Shown: positions 1 to 6,152, counted from the stretch's first letter. The stretch is 15,377 bases of DNA from Methanomicrobia archaeon (GCA_011372835.1 DSAJ01000073.1:1-15377), one strand, 5' to 3'. Numbers and translations: made by a program. Notes: a model not told the origin generated them from the sequence alone.

Positions 1-77
1 ATAATATACAATATAGTAGAAAGAATCAAAATCAAGCGATGATTGCACTACTGCATCTCACCATCACTATACGGACT

Positions 78-94
78 GTACGATTGGATCGTAC
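78..94. repeat. 17-bp inverted repeat upstream of the helicase gene
   Basis: A perfect 7-bp inverted repeat (GTACGAT / ATCGTAC) with a TGG centre lies about 20 bp upstream of the weak TATA-like element of the DEAD-box helicase gene. The symmetry and position fit an operator for a dimeric regulator, or a small hairpin. No second copy was seen. The role is inferred from position only. Confidence 0.4.
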
Positions 95-100
95 CGACGA

Positions 101-120
101 GAAACGTTGGTATTACTTTT
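101..120 (+). promoter_or_regulatory. Weak archaeal promoter for the helicase gene
   Basis: A purine-rich GAAACG (BRE-like) is followed by the AT stretch TATTACTTTT, centred near 116. Archaeal transcription usually starts about 25 bp downstream, here near 142, so the mRNA would be nearly leaderless for the ATG at 147. The match to the TATA consensus is poor, so this is tentative. Confidence 0.3.
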
Positions 121-146
121 AGTGGAATTGTCATCATATTTACCTA

Positions 147-1346
147 ATGAGTTGTTACAAGATGAAGTTTGAAGAATTAAGATTGGATGGGGACCTTCAA
201 GCGTCCCTTCACACGATAGGATTCGTGGAGATGACCGATATACAGGAGCGCACCATACCCCTTATCAGGGACGGGAACGATGTGTTCGGACAGTCCCAGA
301 CAGGCTCTGGAAAGACAGCGGCCTTTGGTATCCCCCTTGTTGAGAAGGTGCAGAGGGGAAGGGGCGTGCAGGTGCTCGTGCTGGAACCGACGCGCGAGCT
401 GGCAAAGCAGGTCTCAAGCGAGATGAAGAAGTTCTCTGCGAACAAACATGTCAAGATCGCCACCATCTACGGCGGCGCATCATTCAACACCCAGATACAG
501 GCACTGAAAAAGGCCGAGGTCATTGTCGGGACGCCTGGCCGCGTCATCGATATGATGAAGCGGGGACACATCGAGCTGGAGGGCATAACGGCGTTCGTGC
601 TCGATGAGGCGGACAAGATGATCGACATGGGGTTTTTCGAGGACATGATGTTCATATCGGGTAAGATGCCCCATGACCGCCAGACACTTCTTTTCAGCGC
701 CACCATGCCGGACAAGCTCAAGCATCTGCGTTCCAAGTTCTCACGCAACGCACACACCATCAAGACATCGTCCAAAGTGGCAGAGGACGTACTGAAACAG
801 TTCTACTGCGAGGTATCCTATACGCGCAAGTTCTCCCTTCTGACCCACCTTTTGGAAAACGAGCGCCAAGGGCTCTCGATCGTCTTTTGCAACGCGCGCA
901 GAGAGGCAGACGACGTCGCACGCAATCTCAAGGAAAGCGGCATCAACACGAAGTCGCTTCACGGGGGCATGCCGCAGAACAAACGCGAAAAGACCATGCA
1001 GCAGTTCCATGAGAAGAAGATCGATGTGCTCGTTGCCACCGATGTTGCGGCCCGCGGCCTTGATGTCAAGGACGTGACGCATATCTTCAATTACAGCATC
1101 CCTATGAACGCCGAGGATTATGCAAATCGCATAGGGCGCACCGCTCGTGCAGGGAACAGCGGCATTGCCATCTCGCTCTTGAGCAGGAACGACCACGACG
1201 CCTTCAGAAAGGTGCAGTCGACGTTCTCATACGACATCGAGGAGATGAATGCGCCGCAGTTCAAGGTACGTCCGTTCAGGAAGCACAATTACTCGTATGC
1301 AAAGGGCGGAGCCCGCGGACGTTCACAGCGCGCATACGCGAATTAA
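147..1346 (+). CDS. DEAD-box ATP-dependent RNA helicase
   Basis: Superfamily 2 RNA helicase that uses ATP to unwind or remodel RNA, probably in ribosome assembly or mRNA turnover in the cytoplasm. All core motifs are visible in the 399 residues: Q-motif around F26-Q33, Walker A QTGSGKT 51-57, PTRELA 81-86, GG 109-110, TPGR 129-132, DEAD 153-156, SAT 184-186, then the second RecA lobe with VATD 297-300, ARGLD 303-307 and RIGRTARAG 329-337. The last motif has Asn where His is usual just before RIGR. A short basic tail (about 375-399) is typical of small DEAD-box proteins and may bind RNA. The ATG at 147 fits a leaderless transcript; the ATG at 162 (MKFEEL) matches the usual family N-terminus and is the alternative. 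Neither has a clear Shine-Dalgarno. The family is certain; the specific RNA target is not known. Confidence 0.93.
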   Translation: MSCYKMKFEELRLDGDLQASLHTIGFVEMTDIQERTIPLIRDGNDVFGQSQTGSGKTAAFGIPLVEKVQRGRGVQVLVLEPTRELAKQVSSEMKKFSANKHVKIATIYGGASFNTQIQALKKAEVIVGTPGRVIDMMKRGHIELEGITAFVLDEADKMIDMGFFEDMMFISGKMPHDRQTLLFSATMPDKLKHLRSKFSRNAHTIKTSSKVAEDVLKQFYCEVSYTRKFSLLTHLLENERQGLSIVFCNARREADDVARNLKESGINTKSLHGGMPQNKREKTMQQFHEKKIDVLVATDVAARGLDVKDVTHIFNYSIPMNAEDYANRIGRTARAGNSGIAISLLSRNDHDAFRKVQSTFSYDIEEMNAPQFKVRPFRKHNYSYAKGGARGRSQRAYAN

Positions 1347-1391
1347 CTGGTGCGTACAAAAACGAAGCCAAACAAGCATCCGCAGCTATCA

Positions 1392-1420
1392 CAGCGCGTG
1401 TGCGCTGCATGCGTTTTTTT
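1392..1420 (+). terminator. Hairpin plus T-tract terminator after the helicase
   Basis: A perfect 6-bp stem (CAGCGC / GCGCTG) with a GTGT loop is followed after six bases by seven consecutive T residues at 1414-1420. It lies 46 bp after the helicase stop codon and before the convergent DUF2124 gene. The T-tract alone is sufficient for archaeal RNA polymerase termination; the stem may help. Confidence 0.55.
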
Positions 1421-1473
1421 CTTCTGTTCAAAATCGGGATGGCTCATCATCCCATCATTTCTTAAGAATCGGT

Positions 1474-1971
1474 TCATCCCGCTTCTTTTCCATATACGCT
1501 TGTCGTAATTTCGGAGTTCTCGATATAATCAAAGGGTATGACGTCCGTCCAGCCCGCACGTTCGAACATGTTCATGAAGCAGACACCGATGATCACGGTG
1601 TCATCAGAACGTATGGTGTCGATCATCCACTTGGCTTCATCGACATCGCATTTGTTTGGCATTGCGAGGCCTCCGAGCAAGATGATGACGTCGACCTTCT
1701 TCGTTTGAAGGTCTGCCGACTCACCGATCTCCATCGAGTAATCCCCCAACGATATGGAGCGTGCTTCCTCCAGATGCGTATAGGGAACGTAGTACATGTC
1801 AGCACCTGAGTCCCTGAGCACGTACAAAAGGAACTCGATGACGGGTGTGCACGTATGGGGCAGCCCGCTGTACACGATCGTATCGCTGCGTGGAACGGCC
1901 TCCATTACCTTCCTGAACGACTGTAGCATCCCTTTGATGCCACGGGGGTCTGTGAAGAGCTCTTCCATCAT
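1474..1971 (-). CDS. DUF2124-like archaeal protein of unknown function
   Basis: A 165-aa soluble protein with no signal peptide or membrane segment. It resembles DUF2124, a small Rossmann-like family known mainly from methanogens and relatives; the assignment is from remembered motif pattern, not a search. Visible landmarks are GLPHTCTP near the N-terminus, a hydrophobic strand followed by LLGGLAMP, then IIGVCFM and MFERAGW near the C-terminus. The start is placed at the double ATG (1969-1971 or 1966-1968) because a strong GGTGAT ribosome binding site sits just upstream. The frame stays open back to 2106, but that stretch covers the presumed TATA box and is probably untranslated. The gene is convergent with the helicase and divergent from the SelB-like gene. 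No biochemical role is known to me for the family. Confidence 0.75.
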   Translation of the reverse strand: MMEELFTDPRGIKGMLQSFRKVMEAVPRSDTIVYSGLPHTCTPVIEFLLYVLRDSGADMYYVPYTHLEEARSISLGDYSMEIGESADLQTKKVDVIILLGGLAMPNKCDVDEAKWMIDTIRSDDTVIIGVCFMNMFERAGWTDVIPFDYIENSEITTSVYGKEAG

Positions 1972-2064
1972 TATCACCTTATGCCGTTTCCTTGATGAAG
2001 CGTCCTTAACTATTTTCGGGTATGCGCCCTTGTTAGCGCTGCATACGAACGACGTGGCCAATGC

Positions 2065-2074
2065 GTATAAAAAA
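2065..2074 (-). promoter_or_regulatory. TATA box for the DUF2124-like gene
   Basis: Read on the minus strand, TTTTTTATAC is a good archaeal TATA element. Transcription would start near 2043, giving a leader of roughly 70 nt, consistent with this gene having a clear ribosome binding site (GGTGAT) instead of a leaderless start. Confidence 0.4.
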
Positions 2075-2150
2075 CGAGGCATGAATGTCACGCTGGTGCA
2101 AACCATCTGTCCCAGGCGGCTGGATCATTTCCTGTTTGTGTCTTTTTTCA

Positions 2151-2165
2151 CAAAAACCTTTAATA
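2151..2165 (+). promoter_or_regulatory. BRE/TATA promoter of the SelB-like gene
   Basis: CAAAAACC followed by TTTAATA (TATA centre about 2161) predicts a transcription start near 2187, five bases before the ATG at 2192. That geometry indicates a leaderless mRNA and decides the start codon against the longer open frame that extends upstream to 1796. Confidence 0.55.
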
Positions 2166-2191
2166 CTCGGTCACATCGTTGTATCGATACG

Positions 2192-3139
2192 ATGAAGCAT
2201 CTTACCATTGGCATCTTCGGAGAACAGGAACACGCACTGCTCAAGAAACTTGGCAACAAGGGCACGCTCAACGACCTCGAGTTCCGCAACGCCTCGGGCA
2301 ACGACCACGTGTTCACGTTTTGTTCCCCGCGTTCGGAGAAGGTGACGTCGCTTCTCCAGGCCATTGGCGCTGTCGACGTGCCTGTCGTCGTGTTCGAGGA
2401 GCCAACACCGCAGCTTGGTGAGGCCGTGCTTGCGCTGGATGCGGCGGAATTTGGCCATGGTGTGATATGCGTCTCCCCCTCGTTTGACAGAAACCTCATG
2501 GACCGCATCGTTGGCCCCACATCGCTGTCAGATTACACGGTGCTTCCCCTCGACCCCGATGCGGTGATGGCGCATTTCCTCGATGACCAGCAGTATGCCT
2601 CATTGCTCCCAAAAGATGGGCCTGTCAAGGTGCCCATTGACAATTACTTCCAGGTAAAAAGCGTCGGTACCGTTGCGCTGGGCACCGTCAAACGAGGCGA
2701 ACTCGGCGTCTATACCAAGTTGCTGCTCTATCCCGACGGCTCCGAGGTACTGGTCAAATCGATACAATCACAGGACAAAAACGTGAAGACGGCCACAACG
2801 CTTCAGCGTGTCGGTGTCTCGCTCAAGGGGGTCAAACCGGACGACCTCAAGCGCGGCAACGTCATCGCAGAGAAGGGAAGCCTCACGGTGGCCGACACCA
2901 TAGCGGTCGACATCTCGTACAACCCGTTCTCGACGCCCCCGAAGGAGGGCGACTCGCTTTTCGTATCCATCGGCCTTCAGGCCCCCGTGGGAAGGGTCGA
3001 GGCACTCGATGAGTCGATGATCAGATTTTCTCTCGAACGTCCTGTTGCATTCAGCCCGCATGACCGCGCCATCGTGGCCCGCACCACGCAAACGCCTCCG
3101 CGCATCGTGGGCGGCGGCACCGTCCTGCCGGTCGGATAG
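2192..3139 (+). CDS. aSelBL: SelB/EF-Tu-like factor with degenerate GTPase domain
   Basis: A 315-aa paralogue of the SelB/EF1A elongation factors. The C-terminal two thirds keep the beta-barrel domains: domain II around residues 145-230, with the diagnostic SVGTVALGTVKRGEL stretch and LKGVKPDDLKRGNVIA, and domain III around 235-313, ending in a VGGGTV strand. The N-terminal 140 residues align in position with the G domain, but the P-loop GxxxxGK[ST], DxxG and NKxD motifs are absent; only GIFGEQEH stands where the P-loop should be. This matches the described archaeal SelB-like family (aSelBL), whose members have disrupted GTPase motifs and no SECIS-binding C-terminal domain. It was once proposed as a pyrrolysine-specific factor, but its distribution is wider than pyrrolysine or selenocysteine use, and its function is unresolved. 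The leaderless start is supported by the TATA box at 2157-2165. The stop is TAG. Confidence 0.8.
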   Translation: MKHLTIGIFGEQEHALLKKLGNKGTLNDLEFRNASGNDHVFTFCSPRSEKVTSLLQAIGAVDVPVVVFEEPTPQLGEAVLALDAAEFGHGVICVSPSFDRNLMDRIVGPTSLSDYTVLPLDPDAVMAHFLDDQQYASLLPKDGPVKVPIDNYFQVKSVGTVALGTVKRGELGVYTKLLLYPDGSEVLVKSIQSQDKNVKTATTLQRVGVSLKGVKPDDLKRGNVIAEKGSLTVADTIAVDISYNPFSTPPKEGDSLFVSIGLQAPVGRVEALDESMIRFSLERPVAFSPHDRAIVARTTQTPPRIVGGGTVLPVG

Positions 3140-3173
3140 TGGCGTTGCCATCGCATACAATAGTATGAGAAAA

Positions 3174-3251
3174 TGGTCCCGACGGCCGGATTTGAACCGG
3201 CGATACGTGGATCTACAGTCCACTGCCCTAGCCAGACTAGACCACGTCGGG
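3174..3251 (-). tRNA. tRNA-Tyr (GUA)
   Basis: A complete cloverleaf on the minus strand: acceptor CCCGACG / CGTCGGG, D-arm, anticodon stem GTGGA / TCCAC with loop CTGTAGA (anticodon GUA), T-arm GCCGG / CCGGC with TTCAAAT loop, discriminator A and an encoded CCA. The C1-G72 first pair is the archaeal and eukaryotic tyrosine identity element. There is no intron. It is convergent with the SelB-like gene, 34 bp apart, and downstream of the FilR1-type gene but with its own promoter. Confidence 0.97.
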
Positions 3252-3273
3252 ATGAATTTTGATAGGTAAAGTT

Positions 3274-3292
3274 GTATTTTTAAAGGTTTCGG
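3274..3292 (-). promoter_or_regulatory. BRE/TATA promoter of tRNA-Tyr
   Basis: On the minus strand CCGAAACC is followed by TTTAAAAATAC, a near-consensus archaeal BRE plus TATA box. Its centre is about 28 bp from the 5' end of the tRNA, so the transcript would begin at or a few bases before the mature end. Confidence 0.75.
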
Positions 3293-3338
3293 TTTTGCTT
3301 TGTTTGCGTAATATTGCGAGATCCAGGCGCCATAGGCG

Positions 3339-4094
3339 TCAGTATGGCACTCCCTGCTCCCACAGATAATGGAAGTTGCGTCTGCACCAGAAGACGAATT
3401 CCTCATCGATGCCTACGATGTAGTTGGTGAAGTCGAACGCGCCCTCCTTGTCCAGAAACGATATCTGCGCCTCGTGTGCGTCGATGATGCGCCCATGCAT
3501 GTACATCTGGCCGCTATCGACCAATCGTATCTGTATGTTGTGGTCGATCTGTTCCTCGATATAGCTGCGCGAGTCGTCCGATGCGAGGCTTTGTTTCGCG
3601 TAGATGAACTTCACGGGTATCTCGTTGATCTTGTCCTTGATGAGTGAGAGGTCTATCTTGATGACGTTGGGCGTGATCGCACGGTACTGGTGCTTGCACG
3701 CGAGCAGTGCGTCACGTTCGGTGGCGAGGTAGTCGGTGGGGATCATGCGCTTGAACGAGACGTGCTCCCATACCCCGAAGTCCTTGAGTATCATCGGCGG
3801 GATTCGGTGTATCTGGTGATGGGCGACGAAGTCCTCGAGCACCCAGTTGTCAAAGGATGGCAGCGACGATATCCTTGTGATGAGGAAGAATCCCTTTTCT
3901 GTAAGCACATAGCCAGTGCCGATCTTGGATACGACGCCCATCTTGAGCAGATTGTTGAGCTCTGCCGAGGTCGTCTGCCACGAAAGGTCCGTCTTCGAGG
4001 CGATGTCCTTGCTCCTTTGCGGAGCGTCGATCGACATCGATTTCAGGATTTTTATCCTGTTCTTGCTCGAAACTAGGTAACCGTAAAGCTTCAT
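3339..4094 (-). CDS. FilR1-type winged-helix transcriptional regulator
   Basis: A 251-aa archaeal DNA-binding regulator. Residues 7-72 form an ArsR/MarR-like winged helix: NRIKILKSM, then the recognition-helix region around SWQTTSAELNNLL, followed by a wing with KIGTGYVLTEKG. The remainder (about 115-245) fits the FilR1 middle domain (formerly DUF1724), a presumed ligand-sensing module first noted in the FilR1 regulators of methanogen morphology and metabolism. It ends in an aromatic-rich stretch (FVFWCRRNFHYLW) usual for that domain. No membrane segment is present. It is transcribed divergently from the Nudix gene with only 51 bp between start codons, so autoregulation and control of that neighbour are plausible. 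The presumed TATA at 4126-4133 implies a leader of about 10 nt. The ligand is unknown. Confidence 0.85.
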   Translation of the reverse strand: MKLYGYLVSSKNRIKILKSMSIDAPQRSKDIASKTDLSWQTTSAELNNLLKMGVVSKIGTGYVLTEKGFFLITRISSLPSFDNWVLEDFVAHHQIHRIPPMILKDFGVWEHVSFKRMIPTDYLATERDALLACKHQYRAITPNVIKIDLSLIKDKINEIPVKFIYAKQSLASDDSRSYIEEQIDHNIQIRLVDSGQMYMHGRIIDAHEAQISFLDKEGAFDFTNYIVGIDEEFVFWCRRNFHYLWEQGVPY

Positions 4095-4104
4095 CGTCTT
4101 CCCG

Positions 4105-4115
4105 TGTATTTAAAA
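4105..4115 (+). promoter_or_regulatory. TATA box of the Nudix gene
   Basis: GTATTTAAAAA, centred near 4111, predicts a start near 4137, nine bases before the ATG at 4146, a near-leaderless arrangement with no Shine-Dalgarno. It lies inside the short spacer shared with the divergent regulator. Confidence 0.45.
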
Positions 4116-4125
4116 AAGAACCAAC

Positions 4126-4133
4126 CATATAAG
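4126..4133 (-). promoter_or_regulatory. TATA box of the FilR1-type regulator gene
   Basis: On the minus strand CTTATATG (centre near 4130) places transcription start near 4104, about 10 nt before the ATG at 4094. The element lies downstream of the opposing Nudix TATA box, so the two core promoters cross over one another. Confidence 0.4.
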
Positions 4134-4145
4134 AATTGTGGTCGA

Positions 4146-4556
4146 ATGAAGGGGATACGTCCAGTCGTAACATCGTTCCTTGCTAATGGCGGGGCATACC
4201 TTATTCTCAAGCGTTCTGAAAAGGTCTCATCATACCGCGGCAAGTGGGCCGCAGTGTCGGGCTCGATCGAAGAGGGGGAGTCGGTCCTCGATGCCTCATA
4301 CAGGGAGATACGCGAGGAGACAGGAATTGATCCCCATCACCTTGAATACCGCGCCCGGGCGCCGGAAATGCGGATCCCATACGGCAGCATCACGTGGCGC
4401 GTCCATCCCGTGCTCTACGATTGCGATACGAGGGAGGTTCGACTGGACTGGGAGCACACCACGCATCGGTGGGTCACGCGCAGTGAGATCTCATCGTATG
4501 ATACCGTCCCCGCCCTCGTAGAGGCGCTCGATATGGTCCTTGAACTCTCGGATTAA
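4146..4556 (+). CDS. Nudix family pyrophosphohydrolase
   Basis: A 136-aa single-domain Nudix hydrolase that would cleave a nucleoside diphosphate linked to another moiety, with Mg2+ bound by the Nudix helix. The consensus GX5EX7REUXEEXGU is perfect at residues 39-61: G39, E45, REIREE 53-58, T59, G60, I61. An N-terminal strand (RPVVTSFL), ILKRSEK and RGKWAAVSGSIE are typical of the MutT fold. Substrate cannot be read from this sequence; dNTP, ADP-ribose or a house-cleaning nucleotide are all possible. The ATG at 4146 is preferred over the in-frame ATG at 4104 because the latter overlaps the TATA box and its extension would not match the family. It is divergent from the FilR1-type regulator. 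Confidence 0.88.
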   Translation: MKGIRPVVTSFLANGGAYLILKRSEKVSSYRGKWAAVSGSIEEGESVLDASYREIREETGIDPHHLEYRARAPEMRIPYGSITWRVHPVLYDCDTREVRLDWEHTTHRWVTRSEISSYDTVPALVEALDMVLELSD

Positions 4557-4919
4557 GGTCCTCATATACGTGCAAAACCCCCTTATATACCCGTACATTT
4601 TTCAGAGGGGAACAATATAAGTATATTTTGGGAACTTCACGCACGGACAGGCAGTGGCGAACGCATCAATTTGCCTTCCCACAGAAAGGCTTTTAAGACC
4701 ATTGGTGCATCATGCTCAGCCTACGTCCCAATGGCGTTGCATCCGCCGGACCGCTGCCACTTCGCGACGAGGCCCCACATGAAAAAAGACCGCCAGATAT
4801 ACGCAGGGCAAGGGCATTCATCTCGACGGTGGTGCAGCCTGATGCGTTCGTGGCCAAAAGGTGCCTTCCGGTGACGTTGCCCTAAGCTCAGTGCACTGGA
4901 AGCAGGCAGAGGTGAAAAA
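4557..4919. other. Intergenic region with several TATA-like elements and possible structured leader
   Basis: This 363-bp spacer holds TATA-like sequences CTTATATACC (about 4580-4589), TATAAGTATATTTT (about 4616-4629) and CTTTTAAG (4690-4697, preceded by AGAAAGG). A 10-bp exact complement, CGAACGCATC at 4658-4667 and GATGCGTTCG at 4841-4850, could form a long-range stem in a transcript. A 57-codon ORF (4712-4885, ATG to TAA) is open but has no ribosome binding site, and its start falls upstream of the start predicted from the nearest TATA box. A clear GAGGTGA site at 4909-4915 serves the next gene, so that gene has a real leader, possibly about 200 nt or more. Confidence 0.4.
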
Positions 4920-5456
4920 ATGAAGGTTATGGACACGATGAAGGATGGAGTCACCAATATATGGTACTCCACAAGAAGTAATCTGCCCCTTTCGCGAAGG
5001 AAATCCCCCATGGGAAGCATCCTCGTCTCTTCGACACAGTACAGTGTCCCCCGTGACAAGTTCTACAAGGGGAGCATTGAATGCATGGAGAGCAGGGATC
5101 CCAGGATCTCCGAGGAGATGGATGCCATGGTCAAGGAACTCAAGAGCGCCATCACGGTAGACCGGGCCATCTTCGACAAGGCTGGAACAAAGTATGTGCT
5201 CGACACCAGGATGCACTCGAAAAACTTCAGGTACAAGGTCTCCAAGAAGTGGGAGATAAAGGGCAAGAAGCGAAAACCAGTGAGCATGTCGATCAAGGCA
5301 GTGGGCATGTACACGGAGACGTTCGAAGATGATTGGGATATATCCAATCTGCGCACCTTCGACCTCAAGGAACTTCGCAAGCTTGGATTGCCTACAAGTA
5401 CCATCGTGCAGATATATGCGCTCCACCTCCTCACTGAGGACTACATGCGACAGTGA
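4920..5456 (+). CDS. Hypothetical lysine-rich protein
   Basis: A 178-aa protein I do not recognise. The start is well supported: GAGGTGA lies five bases before the ATG. It has no signal peptide, membrane segment or cysteine motif. The middle (residues 85-125) is strongly basic, with KVSKKWEIKGKKRKP; the C-terminus has a predicted helical, leucine-rich stretch (DLKELRKLGLPTSTIVQIYALHLLTEDY) that resembles a small helical or HTH-like element but is not diagnostic. The basic patch suggests nucleic-acid contact; that is inference. It stands alone, with a T-rich terminator just downstream, and is separate from the redox cluster. Confidence 0.7.
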   Translation: MKVMDTMKDGVTNIWYSTRSNLPLSRRKSPMGSILVSSTQYSVPRDKFYKGSIECMESRDPRISEEMDAMVKELKSAITVDRAIFDKAGTKYVLDTRMHSKNFRYKVSKKWEIKGKKRKPVSMSIKAVGMYTETFEDDWDISNLRTFDLKELRKLGLPTSTIVQIYALHLLTEDYMRQ

Positions 5457-5463
5457 TGTCGCA

Positions 5464-5492
5464 TTCTTCTTTTATCGTTTTTCTTCCTTTTT
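5464..5492 (+). terminator. T-rich archaeal terminator
   Basis: Beginning seven bases after the stop of the orphan gene, the coding strand carries several T-runs in a row (CTTCTTTTATCGTTTTTCTTCCTTTTTCG with short interruptions), typical of archaeal intrinsic terminators, which need U-tracts and little secondary structure. A 6-bp hairpin (TGTCGC-GCT-GCGACA, 5506-5520) follows but has no T-tract directly behind it. Confidence 0.55.
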
Positions 5493-5752
5493 CGTACTTA
5501 TAGAATGTCGCGCTGCGACACCCCCGGACATGCCGTCACCTGGCAAGCATTTTCGTCATTCCCCTAGAAATAGGACACGGCATCACTGATTTTTTTCATT
5601 GCGCGTACATCAGATCATCGCCTGTGCAGGATACGTGTGTAATGGGTGTCCCGAAGACGGCCTGGCGCGAATTCATCGCCTGAGACGAACGTCCTTTTCA
5701 TGCATTCGCTTGGACGCACCGCCCAGGGGAGGTTCATCTACGAGCCCGCATT

Positions 5753-5770
5753 ACCGAAACATTTAAATAG
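5753..5770 (+). promoter_or_regulatory. Distal BRE/TATA promoter of the Hdr cluster region
   Basis: ACCGAAAC followed immediately by ATTTAAATAG is close to the archaeal BRE plus TATA consensus. The predicted start is near 5790, a few bases before the ATG at 5796. The TATA core ATTTAAAT is palindromic, but the BRE favours rightward transcription. Confidence 0.6.
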
Positions 5771-5905
5771 TTGAACAATCTTTCAAATATTAGTAATGAG
5801 AGTCAGTATACTATTCTTAAAATATACGATTCATGAAACAGAATCCAAAGGTGTGAAGCGGTGAATAGTAGCTATTGCGATGTACTGCGTAACGTTGCAA
5901 GATGC

Positions 5906-5922
5906 CGCGAAAACTTTTTAAA
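5906..5922 (+). promoter_or_regulatory. Proximal BRE/TATA promoter of the Hdr operon
   Basis: CGCGAAAAC followed by TTTTTAAA gives a second strong archaeal promoter, with predicted start near 5944. The transcript would have a leader of about 60 nt before the GTG at 6006 and about 210 nt before the HdrA ATG. It is the likely main promoter of the redox operon. Confidence 0.6.
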
Positions 5923-5947
5923 TCATGAACGAAAGTACGCTTTAATC

Positions 5948-5987
5948 GTTTGATTTCTTGTTCAATAGAAAAGAAATTGTTTGATTT
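5948..5987. repeat. Spaced 9-bp direct repeat with inner inverted repeat in the operon leader
   Basis: GTTTGATTT occurs at 5948-5956 and again at 5979-5987, spaced 31 bp start to start (about three helical turns). Between and overlapping them ATTTCTT (5953-5959) and AAGAAAT (5971-5977) can pair as a 7-bp stem with an 11-base loop. The element sits just after the predicted start and just before the GGGAGG site, a position suited to an operator or an RNA switch. Confidence 0.4.
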
Positions 5988-6005
5988 TTCTGGGAGGGAG
6001 AAACA

Positions 6006-6137
6006 GTGGAAAACACATTTTGTACCAAAGAAAACAAAATATACGATATTCTTAAGGATAACTCCGTTTTCTCCCTAATAAAATACCTCGCAAGAATAGA
6101 CGTTGGACGTGGGATTACTACACATTACCGACTCTAG
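6006..6137 (+). CDS. Small 43-aa protein or leader ORF at the head of the Hdr operon
   Basis: A 43-codon frame starting with GTG and ending with TAG. The start is supported by a GGGAGG ribosome binding site at 5992-5997, eight bases upstream; an in-frame TGA at 5982 excludes a longer version. The predicted peptide has a charged N-terminus with one Cys and a mixed amphipathic middle (YDILKDNSVFSLIKYLARI); it matches no family I know. The TAG lies 15 bases before the ATG of the tandem HdrA gene and is in the same frame as it, so translational coupling, or read-through to an N-terminally extended HdrA, is conceivable. It could be a real small subunit, a regulatory leader peptide, or chance. Confidence 0.45.
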   Translation: MENTFCTKENKIYDILKDNSVFSLIKYLARIDVGRGITTHYRL

Positions 6138-6152
6138 TACGAAGGTGAAAAA

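Larger units (their letters stand above)
5457..6005. other. Long control region upstream of the Hdr cluster
   Basis: No convincing protein gene is seen over about 550 bp. The left half (to about 5750) is GC-moderate with a second T-run at 5590-5596. The right half is AT-rich and holds two archaeal promoter signatures (5753-5770 and 5906-5922), a spaced direct repeat (5948-5987) and a GGGAGG ribosome binding site at 5992-5997. Between the promoters lie two tiny overlapping open frames: ATG 5796 to TGA 5864 (22 codons) and GTG 5861 to TGA 5953 (30 codons). They may be leader peptides or chance. On the minus strand a 40-codon frame runs from 5737 to 5615. Confidence 0.5.

Noticed and set aside
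1249..1809. Plus-strand open frame of 186 codons between helicase and SelB-like genes
   Set aside because: It overlaps the helicase 3' end in another frame, crosses the terminator and lies antisense to the DUF2124 gene, which has motifs and a ribosome binding site.
1796..2191. Upstream extension of the SelB-like gene by 132 codons
   Set aside because: The extension overlaps the divergent DUF2124 coding region and both promoters. The TATA box at 2157-2165 points to a leaderless start at 2192, where the family-like sequence begins.
2768..3406. Minus-strand open frame of 212 codons spanning the tRNA
   Set aside because: It runs through the tRNA-Tyr gene and antisense to the SelB-like gene. The translation has no family features.
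5329..5589. 86-codon plus-strand frame across the end of the orphan gene
   Set aside because: It is out of frame with the supported gene, runs through the T-rich terminator and lacks a ribosome binding site.
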